A model generated the notes under the pieces. It worked only from the letters and a program-made list of their open reading frames with translations. It searched no databases and had not been told where the DNA came from. Positions 33,357 through 42,015 of a DNA stretch of 43,437 bases are shown piece by piece. A program made the translations under genes and the position numbers. The DNA comes from Omnitrophica WOR_2 bacterium RIFCSPHIGHO2_02_FULL_50_17 (GTDB lineage: Bacteria; Omnitrophota; Gorgyraeia; Zapsychrales; Zapsychraceae): contig MHGQ01000064.1 in NCBI GenBank assembly GCA_001805645.1, positions 1 through 43,437 on the forward strand. Reading direction: 5' to 3'. The stretch's first letter is position 1. Every line of letters begins with the position of its first letter.

Positions 33357-35534
33357 ATGTCGGTACAATATCGAGAACAAAACAACATCGGCTTTATCGA
33401 GTTTGACCAGCCCGGCTCCAAGGTCAATCTTTTAACGGCCGAGACCCTGAGGTCTCTGGAGACGCTCCTCGATGAGGTGCGTTCCAAGGCCTCGCTAGAT
33501 GCCCTGGTTCTTTTCAGCAAGAAAAGGGATGTCTTTATCGCCGGCGCCGACATCAAGGAAATTGAGCATATCACGGATGCGGGCGAGGGAGAGAAAAAAT
33601 CCAAGGCCGGCCAGGATATCCTGAATAAACTCGAAGATTTAACTGTCCCTACCCTTGCCGTTATCGACGGGGTTGCCTTAGGCGGCGGGTGCGAACTCGC
33701 CATGGCCTGTCAGTATCGCTTGGCAACTTTCAATGAAAAAGTCAAAATCGGCCTGCCGGAGGTGAGCTTAGGAATCATCCCCGGCTTCGGCGGCACCTAT
33801 CGTTTACCGCGGCTTGTCGGCCTCGCCGAAGGCCTAAAAATGATTTTAAGCGGGAAACCCGCGGACGGGGCCAAGGCCATGAAAATCGGCCTCGTGGACC
33901 GCCTCGTGCCTTCCCAAAATTTAAATCATTACCTTGACGAATTTATTAACGACGTGCGCCAGGGGAAATTTTCCTCCCATAAATATGCCCGAAGAAAGAA
34001 GAAAGGTCTCGCCGCTATTCTGGGGGAATCCTTCCTCGCGAGGCGGATTGCCTTCCACCAATCCCGCCGATCAGTTCTTAAGCTCACGAAGGGGTTTTAT
34101 CCGGCGCCCTTGAAGGCTATCGATGTGGTTCAGGCAGGTATTCATCTCACCGATCGTCAGAAAGGAATGGATCTCGAATCGAAGGCCTTTGGCGCATTGG
34201 CCGTCACGGAAATCTCCAAAAACCTCATCCATGTTTTTTACATATCGGAAAAATACCGGAAACTCAGTCTGCCTGCCGGACAGGCAGGTCTGTCCGGCGC
34301 CGAGGACATCGTGCCGCGCAAAATCCGCAAATGCGCTGTCCTGGGGGCCGGGGTCATGGGAGGGGGCATTGCGCAGCTTCTTAGCTCGCAGGATATCTGG
34401 GTGCGGTTGAAAGATATCCGGTATGAAGCCCTTGCCTTGGGATTAAAATCCGCCCACAAAATATTCCAGCAGGCGCTTCAAAAACGGCGCCTCAAAAAAC
34501 ATGAGGTCATGGCCAAGATGGCACGCATCACGCCGACTTTGGACTATAATGGATTTAAAAATGCCGATATGGTGATCGAGGCCGTCGTGGAGGATCTGAA
34601 TATCAAAGAAAAAGTCTTCAGCGAATTAGATCAGATTGTCGGGGCACAGACTATCCTGGCCACCAATACATCCGCCTTATCCATTACCGCCATGGCCCAA
34701 AAAACCAAAGACCCTTCCAAAGTGATCGGCCTGCATTTCTTTAATCCTGTGCATCGGATGCCGCTGGTTGAGGTCATCACGACCTCTTTGACTTCCCGTG
34801 AGACCATCGCGACTACTCTAAATCTTGCCAAACAATTAGGCAAAACCCCCATTATCGTCAAAGATTCCTGCGGCTTCCTGGTCAACCGCATCCTCTTGAG
34901 CTACATGAATGAAGCCGGCCGCCTGCTTGAGGAGGGAGGTCGCCAGACTGCGGCGAACTCGACGAGCGGTATCGCCCGTATCGACAAGGTGATGACGGAC
35001 TTCGGTATGCCGATGGGGCCGTTTAGCCTCTCGGATGAGGTCGGATTGGACGTTGGCATTAAAGTCCTGCATATCTTAGAAGACGGCTTAGGGGAGCGTT
35101 TTAAACCTAATGGTATTTTTGAAAAAATTTATGCTCAAGGGCTTCTGGGCAAAAAATCCGGCAGGGGATTTTATATCTATGCGAAAAAACGCGGGCCCAA
35201 CCCGCAGATTCAAAAACTGTTCTCGACGAAGAGCAGGGAGACTTTCGATGCCGATGAGGCGCTCAAACGCATGGTTTATATCATGGTGAATGAAGCCGCC
35301 CGCTGCCTGGAAGAAAAAATCGTCGAAGAGCCAGACACCATCGATGCCGGGATGATCTTCGGGACAGGGTTTCCGCCTTTTCGCGGGGGGCTGCTCAAGT
35401 ATGCTGATAGTCTCGGTGCTGCCGCCATCGTGCATGAATTAGAACGCCTTTGGGAAAAATGGGAGGCAGAACGTTTCCGGCCCGCGGCCTATCTTCTAAA
35501 ATTAAAGGAACAAAATAGAAAGTTTTATAATTAG
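33357..35534 (+). CDS. fadJ: FadB/FadJ-type enoyl-CoA hydratase / 3-hydroxyacyl-CoA dehydrogenase
   Basis: 725 residues. Residues about 1-190 are an enoyl-CoA hydratase (VFIAGADIKEI; DGVALGGGCELAMACQYR; LGIIPGFGGTYRLPRLVG). Residues about 322-725 are the NAD-binding and C-terminal dehydrogenase domains (KCAVLGAGVMGGGIAQLL; NTSALSIT; GLHFFNPVHRMPLVEVI). Conserved catalytic Glu and His positions look intact. The linker before the dehydrogenase carries SLPAGQAGLSG, coded by an inserted palindromic element (34269-34298) that preserves the frame. Works with the adjacent thiolase. Confidence 0.94.
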   Translation: MSVQYREQNNIGFIEFDQPGSKVNLLTAETLRSLETLLDEVRSKASLDALVLFSKKRDVFIAGADIKEIEHITDAGEGEKKSKAGQDILNKLEDLTVPTLAVIDGVALGGGCELAMACQYRLATFNEKVKIGLPEVSLGIIPGFGGTYRLPRLVGLAEGLKMILSGKPADGAKAMKIGLVDRLVPSQNLNHYLDEFINDVRQGKFSSHKYARRKKKGLAAILGESFLARRIAFHQSRRSVLKLTKGFYPAPLKAIDVVQAGIHLTDRQKGMDLESKAFGALAVTEISKNLIHVFYISEKYRKLSLPAGQAGLSGAEDIVPRKIRKCAVLGAGVMGGGIAQLLSSQDIWVRLKDIRYEALALGLKSAHKIFQQALQKRRLKKHEVMAKMARITPTLDYNGFKNADMVIEAVVEDLNIKEKVFSELDQIVGAQTILATNTSALSITAMAQKTKDPSKVIGLHFFNPVHRMPLVEVITTSLTSRETIATTLNLAKQLGKTPIIVKDSCGFLVNRILLSYMNEAGRLLEEGGRQTAANSTSGIARIDKVMTDFGMPMGPFSLSDEVGLDVGIKVLHILEDGLGERFKPNGIFEKIYAQGLLGKKSGRGFYIYAKKRGPNPQIQKLFSTKSRETFDADEALKRMVYIMVNEAARCLEEKIVEEPDTIDAGMIFGTGFPPFRGGLLKYADSLGAAAIVHELERLWEKWEAERFRPAAYLLKLKEQNRKFYN
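34269..34298. repeat. In-frame palindromic element in the FadJ linker
   Basis: Two overlapping perfect hairpins, CTGCCTG-ccgga-CAGGCAG (34269-34287) and GCCGGACAG-gcaggt-CTGTCCGGC (34275-34298), are mutually exclusive folds. The segment codes LPAGQAG-like peptide between the hydratase and dehydrogenase domains, where an insert would be tolerated. Confidence 0.9.
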
Positions 35535-36095
35535 ATGCGGAGCAGACAACAACAAACCCTTGTATTCAGCATCATTGGAGGGATCGGGTTTTTCCTGATC
35601 CTCACGACCGTTTGGTTATATCTTCGGCAGCATAAATTCTTGAAATATGAAAATAAGTTGTACGGTTTCTCCCTGAAATACCCTGCGGCGTGGGCCTATG
35701 CGGAAAATCAGGGAGGGGCGGCGGCTATCTTCTACGCCCCTGCGGAAAATGAATTGGATATCTTCAAAGAAAACGTCAACATCGTAATTCAGGATATCTC
35801 TAAAAACCCCATGGGTCTGGAAGAGTATACGAAAACAGCCATCCGGCAGATGCAGCTGGTCTTCGAGCAGAACCTTGTGATTCTTGAGTCCGAACCGACC
35901 CTGATCGACGGCCGGGCGGCGCACCGATTCGTCTTTTTAGGCAAAGGCCCCGAGGCGGAGCTTCGATTCATGTGCCTGTGGACCCTGGTGGATATGACGG
36001 CCTATCAAATCACGTATACGGCTATTGATGCGAAATATGACAAGTACATTGATCAGGTTAAAAGTCTTGTAAGGTCATTTAAAATCAAACAATGA
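35535..36095 (+). CDS. Membrane-anchored PsbP/DcrB-like protein
   Basis: 186 residues. One N-terminal membrane helix (about 14-30, IGGIGFFLILTTVWLYL) is followed by a domain with YGFSLKYPAAWAYAEN at its start and YDKYIDQVKSLVRSFKI at its end. That is the layout of PsbP/Mog1/DcrB-like domains of bacterial envelope proteins. It abuts fadJ (ATG immediately after the TAG) and overlaps the next gene by ATGA. Function unknown; extracytoplasmic location inferred. Confidence 0.8.
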   Translation: MRSRQQQTLVFSIIGGIGFFLILTTVWLYLRQHKFLKYENKLYGFSLKYPAAWAYAENQGGAAAIFYAPAENELDIFKENVNIVIQDISKNPMGLEEYTKTAIRQMQLVFEQNLVILESEPTLIDGRAAHRFVFLGKGPEAELRFMCLWTLVDMTAYQITYTAIDAKYDKYIDQVKSLVRSFKIKQ

Positions 36096-37168
36096 TGCTG
36101 ACGACTATGGACAATGACATTCAGACGGCAGACAAGGGAGAACCTCTCTGTCCTGTCTTCGGCACCTGCGGGGGGTGTCTGTATCAAGATATTCCCTATA
36201 GCCTGGAATTAAAAGCAAAAGAAGAGGGAGTAAAGAATCTCCTGCGTAAACATTTGGACATCGACGATAATCTTTTTGAGCCCATCGTGGCGTCACCCAA
36301 ACCTTACCATTACCGCAACCGGCTGGATTTAAAACTCGCCCGGACCCGCGACAGGGGCGTCCTGCTGGGATTTACGCCAAAATCCGGCCGCGGCACCGTG
36401 CCTCTTGAGACGTGTCCCATCGCCGAGGAAGGCATCTCGGATTTTATCGGGCAGCTTAAAAAAGAGACCCTATCCCAGTTGCCGCCGAAATACCGCCAGG
36501 CCAACCTTGTTGTACGCACAGGGGACGACGGCCGCGTCCTTTGGGGCGGCATCGGCAGGCGCTCCTGCCGCCTGGCGCCTGCGGATTATCTCTGGACGGA
36601 AATTCAGGGGAAAAAGATATTCTATTCCCTGGACACGTTTTTTCAGGCTAATCTTTCGATTTTGCCGCGGCTTTTTGAGAGAATGGAGGCGTTGGATTGG
36701 TGGAACCGCCAAACGACTCTTTACGATCTCTACGCGGGTGTGGGGCTCTTCGGCATCACCTGGGCGGAGAAGGTCAGAAACGTTCTATTGGTCGAAGAAT
36801 GTCCGTCATCCATTCAACTGGCGCGGTATAATGCCGTCTATCATCAATTGCAAAATTTGAAAATCCTTGAAGGCAAGGTGGAGGATGTCTTGCCCGCCTT
36901 ATTGCACTGGGACACTCCCACAGAGAAAATCGCCGTCATTGATCCGCCGCGCGCCGGCTTAAGCCCAACGGCGCTTAAGACCCTAACCACTGCCAAGGAA
37001 TTCCGCCGTATCCTTTATCTGTCCTGCAATCCGGAAACTTTAGGACGCGATTTAACCGGCTTTGCGCGGGAAAAATGGCGGATTGAAAAAATTATCCCCT
37101 TTGATTTTTTCCCGAAGACAAGGCACGTGGAGACATTAGTATTATTAGTGAATGGAGACCCCTCATGA
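36092..37168 (+). CDS. tRNA/rRNA (uracil-5-)-methyltransferase, RlmC/TrmA-like
   Basis: 358 residues. An N-terminal iron-sulfur pattern CPVFGTCGGCLYQ has a fourth Cys in ETCPIAE. A Rossmann SAM site (LYDLYAGVGLFGITWAEKV), a DPPRAGL motif and the catalytic YLSCNPETLGRDL follow. There is no N-terminal TRAM domain, which fits RlmC-like size rather than RlmD (RumA). Methylates C5 of a uridine in RNA using SAM. The exact target cannot be read from sequence. A start at M6 (36107) is also possible. It sits inside a fatty-acid operon, probably a convenience of layout. Confidence 0.88.
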   Translation: MMLTTMDNDIQTADKGEPLCPVFGTCGGCLYQDIPYSLELKAKEEGVKNLLRKHLDIDDNLFEPIVASPKPYHYRNRLDLKLARTRDRGVLLGFTPKSGRGTVPLETCPIAEEGISDFIGQLKKETLSQLPPKYRQANLVVRTGDDGRVLWGGIGRRSCRLAPADYLWTEIQGKKIFYSLDTFFQANLSILPRLFERMEALDWWNRQTTLYDLYAGVGLFGITWAEKVRNVLLVEECPSSIQLARYNAVYHQLQNLKILEGKVEDVLPALLHWDTPTEKIAVIDPPRAGLSPTALKTLTTAKEFRRILYLSCNPETLGRDLTGFAREKWRIEKIIPFDFFPKTRHVETLVLLVNGDPS

Positions 37169-39018
37169 GCTTGTATGATAAAAATATAAGCGAAGAAAAA
37201 AAAGCCTCCCTGGAATTTGCAGAAGCCTCGCGCGAGGAGAAATGGACATATCCCAGTTTTGCCCTGCAGATATTTCATGGCCGTGTGGACTGGCCGTTGA
37301 TCCATCCTTTCCCTGTCCAATCCCCCGCCGACAAGGAAAAAGGCGATGCCTTCCTGCGGAAACTGGAGACTTTTTTAAGACAAAATTTGGACCCCAATGA
37401 AGTGGACAGGACAGGGGAAATTCCCGAAGGAGTCATGAAAGGGCTGGCCGATTTAGGCGCCTTTGCCATTAAGATCCCGGAGGAATACGGCGGTTTGGGA
37501 TTAAGCCAGGTGAATTATAACCGGGCGATTCATCTGGTCGCGAGTTACTGCGGCTCGACGGCGGTGCTGTTATCCGCGCATCAGAGTATCGGCGTGCCCC
37601 AGCCTTTAAAACTCTTCGGCACACAAGAGCAAAAGAGAAAGTATCTCCCCCAGTTTGCCCAAGGGACAGTCTCGGCCTTTGCCTTAACCGAGCCCGAGGC
37701 AGGCTCGGACCCCAGGAATATGAGCACCACAGCCACACCCATTGAGGATGGTCGTTTTTATCTGTTGAACGGCGAAAAACTCTGGTGCACCAACGGGCTT
37801 ATCGCCGGGGTGATTATTGTCATGGCGGTCACGCCTCCTAAGATCGTTGACGGGAAAGAGCGCAAACAAATCACCGCCTTTATCGTCGAGACTCATCAGC
37901 CCGGCTTTGAAATCGCGCATCAGTGCCGGTTTATGGGTCTGCATGGCATTAAGATCGGTGTTATTCGTTTTCATAATCTTAAAGTCCCCAAGGAGAATAT
38001 TATCCTAAGCGAAGGCGAGGGCCTCAAGCTGGCCCTGACCACCTTAAACACCGGACGGCTGACGCTTCCCGCGGCTTCGGCAGGTGTTGCCAAATGGTGT
38101 TTAAACGTGGCGCGGCAATGGTCGGTCAAACGCAGACAATGGGGGGCGCCTATCGGCGAACATGAAAGCATTGCCTTAAAACTTGGTTATATCGCCAGCC
38201 ACACCTTCGCGATGGACGCGATGACGTGGCTCACCTCCGCCATGGCCGATGATAAACGCCGAGACATTCGCCTTGAAGCCGCCATTGCCAAAGATTTCTG
38301 CACCTATCACACCTGGCGGATTGCTGATGAAACGCTTCAAATCCGCGGGGGGCAGGGATATGAACAGGCCGAATCCCTGGCGAAGCGCGGCATGGACAGC
38401 TGGGCGGTAGAACGTGTCTTGAGGGATATCCGCGTGAACTTAATCATCGAAGGGACAACGGAAATTATGCATCTTTTTGTCGCCCGCGAGGCGCTGGACC
38501 CCCACCTCAATCGATTAAAACCTTTATTGAACGCAAAAACAAGCCTCACAGAGAAAGGGAAGACCTTTCTTGAATTATCCCAACACTATCTCGTCTGGTA
38601 TCCCGGCCTTTGGCTTCCGGCGCGAAAGAGAGGCAATGCCCTGGACCCGCGGCTGCAGCCGCAGGCAGACTATATTCAAAACGCGAGCTGCCGGCTGGCC
38701 CGGGAGACCTTTCATCAAATCCTCCGCCACCAGAAAAAGCTGGAGGCCCGTCAGGCGGTCTTAAACCGAATCGTTGATATCGGCACCGAGTTGTTCGCCA
38801 TGGCCGCTGCCTGCGCGTATGCCGATCACCTGCTAAAGAAACAAGAAAAAGAGGCCAATGCCCTTGACCTGGCGGATCTCTTCTGCCGGACGGCCAGCGG
38901 GCGCGTGGACGGCCTTTTCCGGGAGCGCCGAGCCAACTGCGATGCCCAGGGCATGTCTGTCGCGCGCAAACTCCTGGATCGGCAGTACGAATGGCTTGAA
39001 AATGATATCATAAAATAG
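37165..39018 (+). CDS. Acyl-CoA dehydrogenase with long C-terminal extension
   Basis: 617 residues. FAD/substrate motifs FALTEPEAGSDPRNMST and NGEKLWCTNG, TLQIRGGQGYEQ, and the catalytic-Glu region IIEGTTEIMHLFVAREAL. After about residue 435 comes a further 180-residue helical domain, as in very-long-chain (VLCAD/ACAD9-like) enzymes that dimerise and bind membranes. It catalyses the first oxidation of beta-oxidation, completing with the ligase, FadJ-type enzyme and thiolase a full cycle in this region. Electron-transfer flavoprotein is not in the window. ATGA overlap with the methyltransferase gene. Confidence 0.92.
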   Translation: MSLYDKNISEEKKASLEFAEASREEKWTYPSFALQIFHGRVDWPLIHPFPVQSPADKEKGDAFLRKLETFLRQNLDPNEVDRTGEIPEGVMKGLADLGAFAIKIPEEYGGLGLSQVNYNRAIHLVASYCGSTAVLLSAHQSIGVPQPLKLFGTQEQKRKYLPQFAQGTVSAFALTEPEAGSDPRNMSTTATPIEDGRFYLLNGEKLWCTNGLIAGVIIVMAVTPPKIVDGKERKQITAFIVETHQPGFEIAHQCRFMGLHGIKIGVIRFHNLKVPKENIILSEGEGLKLALTTLNTGRLTLPAASAGVAKWCLNVARQWSVKRRQWGAPIGEHESIALKLGYIASHTFAMDAMTWLTSAMADDKRRDIRLEAAIAKDFCTYHTWRIADETLQIRGGQGYEQAESLAKRGMDSWAVERVLRDIRVNLIIEGTTEIMHLFVAREALDPHLNRLKPLLNAKTSLTEKGKTFLELSQHYLVWYPGLWLPARKRGNALDPRLQPQADYIQNASCRLARETFHQILRHQKKLEARQAVLNRIVDIGTELFAMAAACAYADHLLKKQEKEANALDLADLFCRTASGRVDGLFRERRANCDAQGMSVARKLLDRQYEWLENDIIK

Positions 39019-39053
39019 ACTCAATAAACTCAAGGAACCCACCAACCCAACAC

Positions 39054-41138
39054 ATGGTTAACTTATCTTCCCTTATCAGCCGGTTTAATCTCGTTAAACA
39101 AATCCCTGTCTTTGAGGGGTTGAACTGGATTGAATTACAGCGGATCGCGCGTAAGACAGCGGTTTCCGAATACAAAAAAGGCGATATCATTTGTCATGAG
39201 GGGGCGCCGTCGGATTACTTTTATTGCCTTGTTTCGGGGCGCCTCCAAGCCTATACCACTACTCCCGACGGCGGCAAGGAAAATGTGGAATTTATCCACC
39301 GGGGGATGCATTTTGGCATCATCTCGATCTTAACCGGCGAAAATCATTCCACGAGCTTCGAGGCCCTCAACGATTCGGTCATCCTAAAGATCCCTAAGGA
39401 TGATTTTCAGGCCATCCTTCATGCGATGCCGCATTTGGGGATCCGCATCAGCCGGACCCTTTCCAAACATATCCGGGGAAAAGTGCAGGGAGTGAAATCC
39501 TCCTTCGGGAGCACCATCATTGCCGTCTACAGCCCCGTCCAAGGAACGGGCAGTTCGACCTATGCCATCAACCTCGCCCTCAGTCTGAGGGAGGAAACAG
39601 GCAAAAGGGTCATCTTTGTCAATATCCACTCCAAACAAAAAAAAGAAGAGGCGCAGAAAGAGAAGCCTTCACTCCATTGGAAGACCCCGGCCATCGATTT
39701 AAACGAAATCGTCGGCGATCACGAAGAGATTCTCAAATGTGTTATCAAGGATGATCTGCCAGTCGATTTATTAAATGTGGCCTTTGATGCGGCGGATGCC
39801 GCCCTCAAAAAACAGATCGGCCTTTTTGTGAGCGTCTTTGTCGGGGATTACCCTTATGTCATTGTGGATCTGCCCAATGAGATGGATGAGATTGTTCTGG
39901 AGACCCTGACGCAGTCCGACTTCGTTCATCTGATAACCTTTGACCGGCCCAAGGACTTGGAGCTTGTCAGAAAAGATGTGGACCGCCTGGAAGAGACGTT
40001 GAGAGGCAAGTTCAGGGAAGAGAAGATCCGCGTCATCCTGCGGCCGGTGCATGAAAAAGTTTTTCTCTCTTTTGAAGATATCAACAAAAAAATTGACTAC
40101 AGCGTCCATGCGATCCTGCCGGCTATTCCAGAATCCGATCTTACACAAGAGGCCGTTTCCCGGCATCTATTTTTCTTGCGCTCCCAGCCTAAAAGCGAAT
40201 ATGCCCAAGCCGTTGTCCGTATCGCCCGGGAGATCGGAGGGGTTTCCGTCGGCCTTGTTTTAGGGGGAGGCGCGGCCTTAGGGATAGCCCACATCGGCGT
40301 CCTGCGTGTCCTGGAAAGAGAAAATATCCCCATCGATATTGTTGTTGGAAGCAGTATGGGGGCTCTCATTGCCAGCCTGTGGGCCATTGGCAAAAACGCC
40401 GATGAGATAGAAGGAATTGCCCGCGAATTCGACAAAAAAGAGGCCCTGTTAAAATTGTTTGATCCAGTTTTCCCTATCTCAGGACTCATCGGGGGGCGGG
40501 CTATCAAACTCTGGCTCAAAAGGCATTTCGGAAACCGGACATTTTATAATACGCGTCTGCCTTTAAAAATCGTCGCCTATGACCTTATCCGCCGGGAAGA
40601 GATGGTGATTGACAGCGGATCGCTGGTCGAGGCCATCCGCCAAAGCATCGCCATCCCCGGCGTCATCGAACCCATCCGGCAGAAAGACCGGCTGATTATT
40701 GACGGCGGCGTTCTGAACCCCTTGCCCACCAACGTCCTGGTGAAGAGGGGAATAAAGAAAATCATCGCCGTTAACGTTCTTCAGTCGCCGGAGGATGTCT
40801 GCGCGGGTTTTGAGATGGCCAAACAGGCCGAGGCCGAAGAGGAGCAATTGCCGTTTCAGACAGCGCCGTTTCCATTCATTAAATTCCGTCTCTACCGCTT
40901 TCTCCTGAGGCCGTTCCGTCATAATATATCCGACATTATCGTCCGCACCCTTCAGGCCTCGGAATATCTTTTGGCCGAGAAAAGCGCTCAAAAAGCGGAT
41001 GTCTTCATCCATCCCGATTTGGTCGGCATCAATTGGTATGAACTTTACAAGGTGGATGAACTCATCAAGCGCGGCGAGACAGCCGCCCGCCAGGCCCTGG
41101 TGGACATCAAAAAATTGGCCGCCGCGGGAGAACAATAA
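39054..41138 (+). CDS. cNMP-binding, P-loop-like, patatin phospholipase fusion
   Basis: 694 residues with three parts. Residues about 10-135 are a cyclic-nucleotide-binding domain (GDIICHEGAPSDYFYCLVSGRLQAY). Residues about 155-370 resemble a MinD/ParA-type ATPase (IIAVYSPVQGTGSSTYAINLALSL), but the signature lysines of the P-loop are missing. Residues about 398-610 are a patatin domain: oxyanion hole GLVLGGGAALGIAHIGVL, nucleophile Ser in VVGSSMGAL, catalytic Asp in IIDGGVLNPLP. Similar CNB-patatin layouts occur in NTE-like esterases. It likely releases fatty acids from membrane lipids under ligand control, which would suit the upstream beta-oxidation genes. Weak ribosome site. Confidence 0.88.
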   Translation: MVNLSSLISRFNLVKQIPVFEGLNWIELQRIARKTAVSEYKKGDIICHEGAPSDYFYCLVSGRLQAYTTTPDGGKENVEFIHRGMHFGIISILTGENHSTSFEALNDSVILKIPKDDFQAILHAMPHLGIRISRTLSKHIRGKVQGVKSSFGSTIIAVYSPVQGTGSSTYAINLALSLREETGKRVIFVNIHSKQKKEEAQKEKPSLHWKTPAIDLNEIVGDHEEILKCVIKDDLPVDLLNVAFDAADAALKKQIGLFVSVFVGDYPYVIVDLPNEMDEIVLETLTQSDFVHLITFDRPKDLELVRKDVDRLEETLRGKFREEKIRVILRPVHEKVFLSFEDINKKIDYSVHAILPAIPESDLTQEAVSRHLFFLRSQPKSEYAQAVVRIAREIGGVSVGLVLGGGAALGIAHIGVLRVLERENIPIDIVVGSSMGALIASLWAIGKNADEIEGIAREFDKKEALLKLFDPVFPISGLIGGRAIKLWLKRHFGNRTFYNTRLPLKIVAYDLIRREEMVIDSGSLVEAIRQSIAIPGVIEPIRQKDRLIIDGGVLNPLPTNVLVKRGIKKIIAVNVLQSPEDVCAGFEMAKQAEAEEEQLPFQTAPFPFIKFRLYRFLLRPFRHNISDIIVRTLQASEYLLAEKSAQKADVFIHPDLVGINWYELYKVDELIKRGETAARQALVDIKKLAAAGEQ

Positions 41139-41343
41139 TTTGTTTATAGGGCTATTTCATGGCATACTTCAAATAAGCACGGGGGCAGAATATCTGCATA
41201 TCAGCTTATCAGAAAAAAATTATAAAATCCTGCTGTCCTGATTTTCTAATATTCCACCTTCTGGTATCCTGATGCTCTGATATACTGGCTTTACTTGGGA
41301 CTAAAAAGGAACCATTCATAAAAATGGTTCGCAGGATAGGCGC
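41139..41343. other. Intergenic region with hairpin and possible promoter
   Basis: This 205-bp spacer holds a perfect 7-bp stem GAACCAT (41309-41315) / ATGGTTC (41324-41330) just before the ribosome site AGGATAGG of the next gene. A weak TTCTGG-16-TATACT pair (41259-41286) could be a promoter. The hairpin lacks a T-tract, so it may lie in the leader of the downstream mRNA. Confidence 0.4.
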
Positions 41344-41988
41344 ATGGAAAAAAGATTAAAATACATCCTTCTTGAGCTGGCCCGGCACCTGCCGTATTCA
41401 ATCTTCGGCATCAGTCTGGGGATCATTGCCTTGGGAATTCTTACCTTTTTTGCTATCCTTATAGGCTCGCAGGAGAGGATGCCCCAGGCCTCGGAAACTC
41501 TCTTTCACGTCTTTCATCCTATCCACATCCTTTTTAGCGCGGTCGCCACGACCGCCATGTTCTGGAAACATGAGAAGCGCCTTCTGAAGGCAATCGTCGT
41601 CGGCTTCGCCGGTTCTGTGGGGATTTGCAGCCTGAGCGACATTTTTTTCCCCTTCGTCGGTGGGACGCTTCTGGGGGCGCCGATACGCCTGCATATCTGC
41701 CTGATTGAGACGCCGGGGTTGATTCTCCCGTTTGCCATGACAGGCATCCTCGCGGGACTCGTGGCCAATCAAAGCTTCGAACATTCGTTTGAATACTCAC
41801 ACGCCGCCCACGTCTTCATCAGCAGCATGGCCTCGATTCTCTACCTGACCGGCTTCAGCGCCATCGACTGGATTCATTCTCTGGGGCAGGTTTCTATCAT
41901 TACGATTGTGGCGGTGATGATCCCCTGCTGCACGAGCGATATCGTCTTTCCGCTGGCCTGTGTGCACCGCAGGTGTGATCATGATTGA
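41344..41988 (+). CDS. Polytopic membrane protein of unknown function
   Basis: 214 residues with about five or six membrane helices. His-rich membrane-edge segments (FHVFHPIHILF; EYSHAAHVFISS) and two similar motifs, SLSDIFFPFVGG near 98 and CTSDIVFPLAC near 200, suggest an internal repeat or a metal-binding core. I do not recognise the family. AGGA 7 bases before the ATG supports the start. It precedes the tetrapyrrole gene by 27 bases and may be co-transcribed with it; a link to metal or haem handling is only suggested by position and histidines. Confidence 0.8.
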   Translation: MEKRLKYILLELARHLPYSIFGISLGIIALGILTFFAILIGSQERMPQASETLFHVFHPIHILFSAVATTAMFWKHEKRLLKAIVVGFAGSVGICSLSDIFFPFVGGTLLGAPIRLHICLIETPGLILPFAMTGILAGLVANQSFEHSFEYSHAAHVFISSMASILYLTGFSAIDWIHSLGQVSIITIVAVMIPCCTSDIVFPLACVHRRCDHD

Positions 41989-42015
41989 GCGCGAGGGGCG
42001 GGAAACGACGATCTA

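Noticed and set aside
40097-41135. Antisense ORFs of 140 and 190 aa opposite the patatin protein
   Set aside because: Shadows produced by codon bias; no family features.
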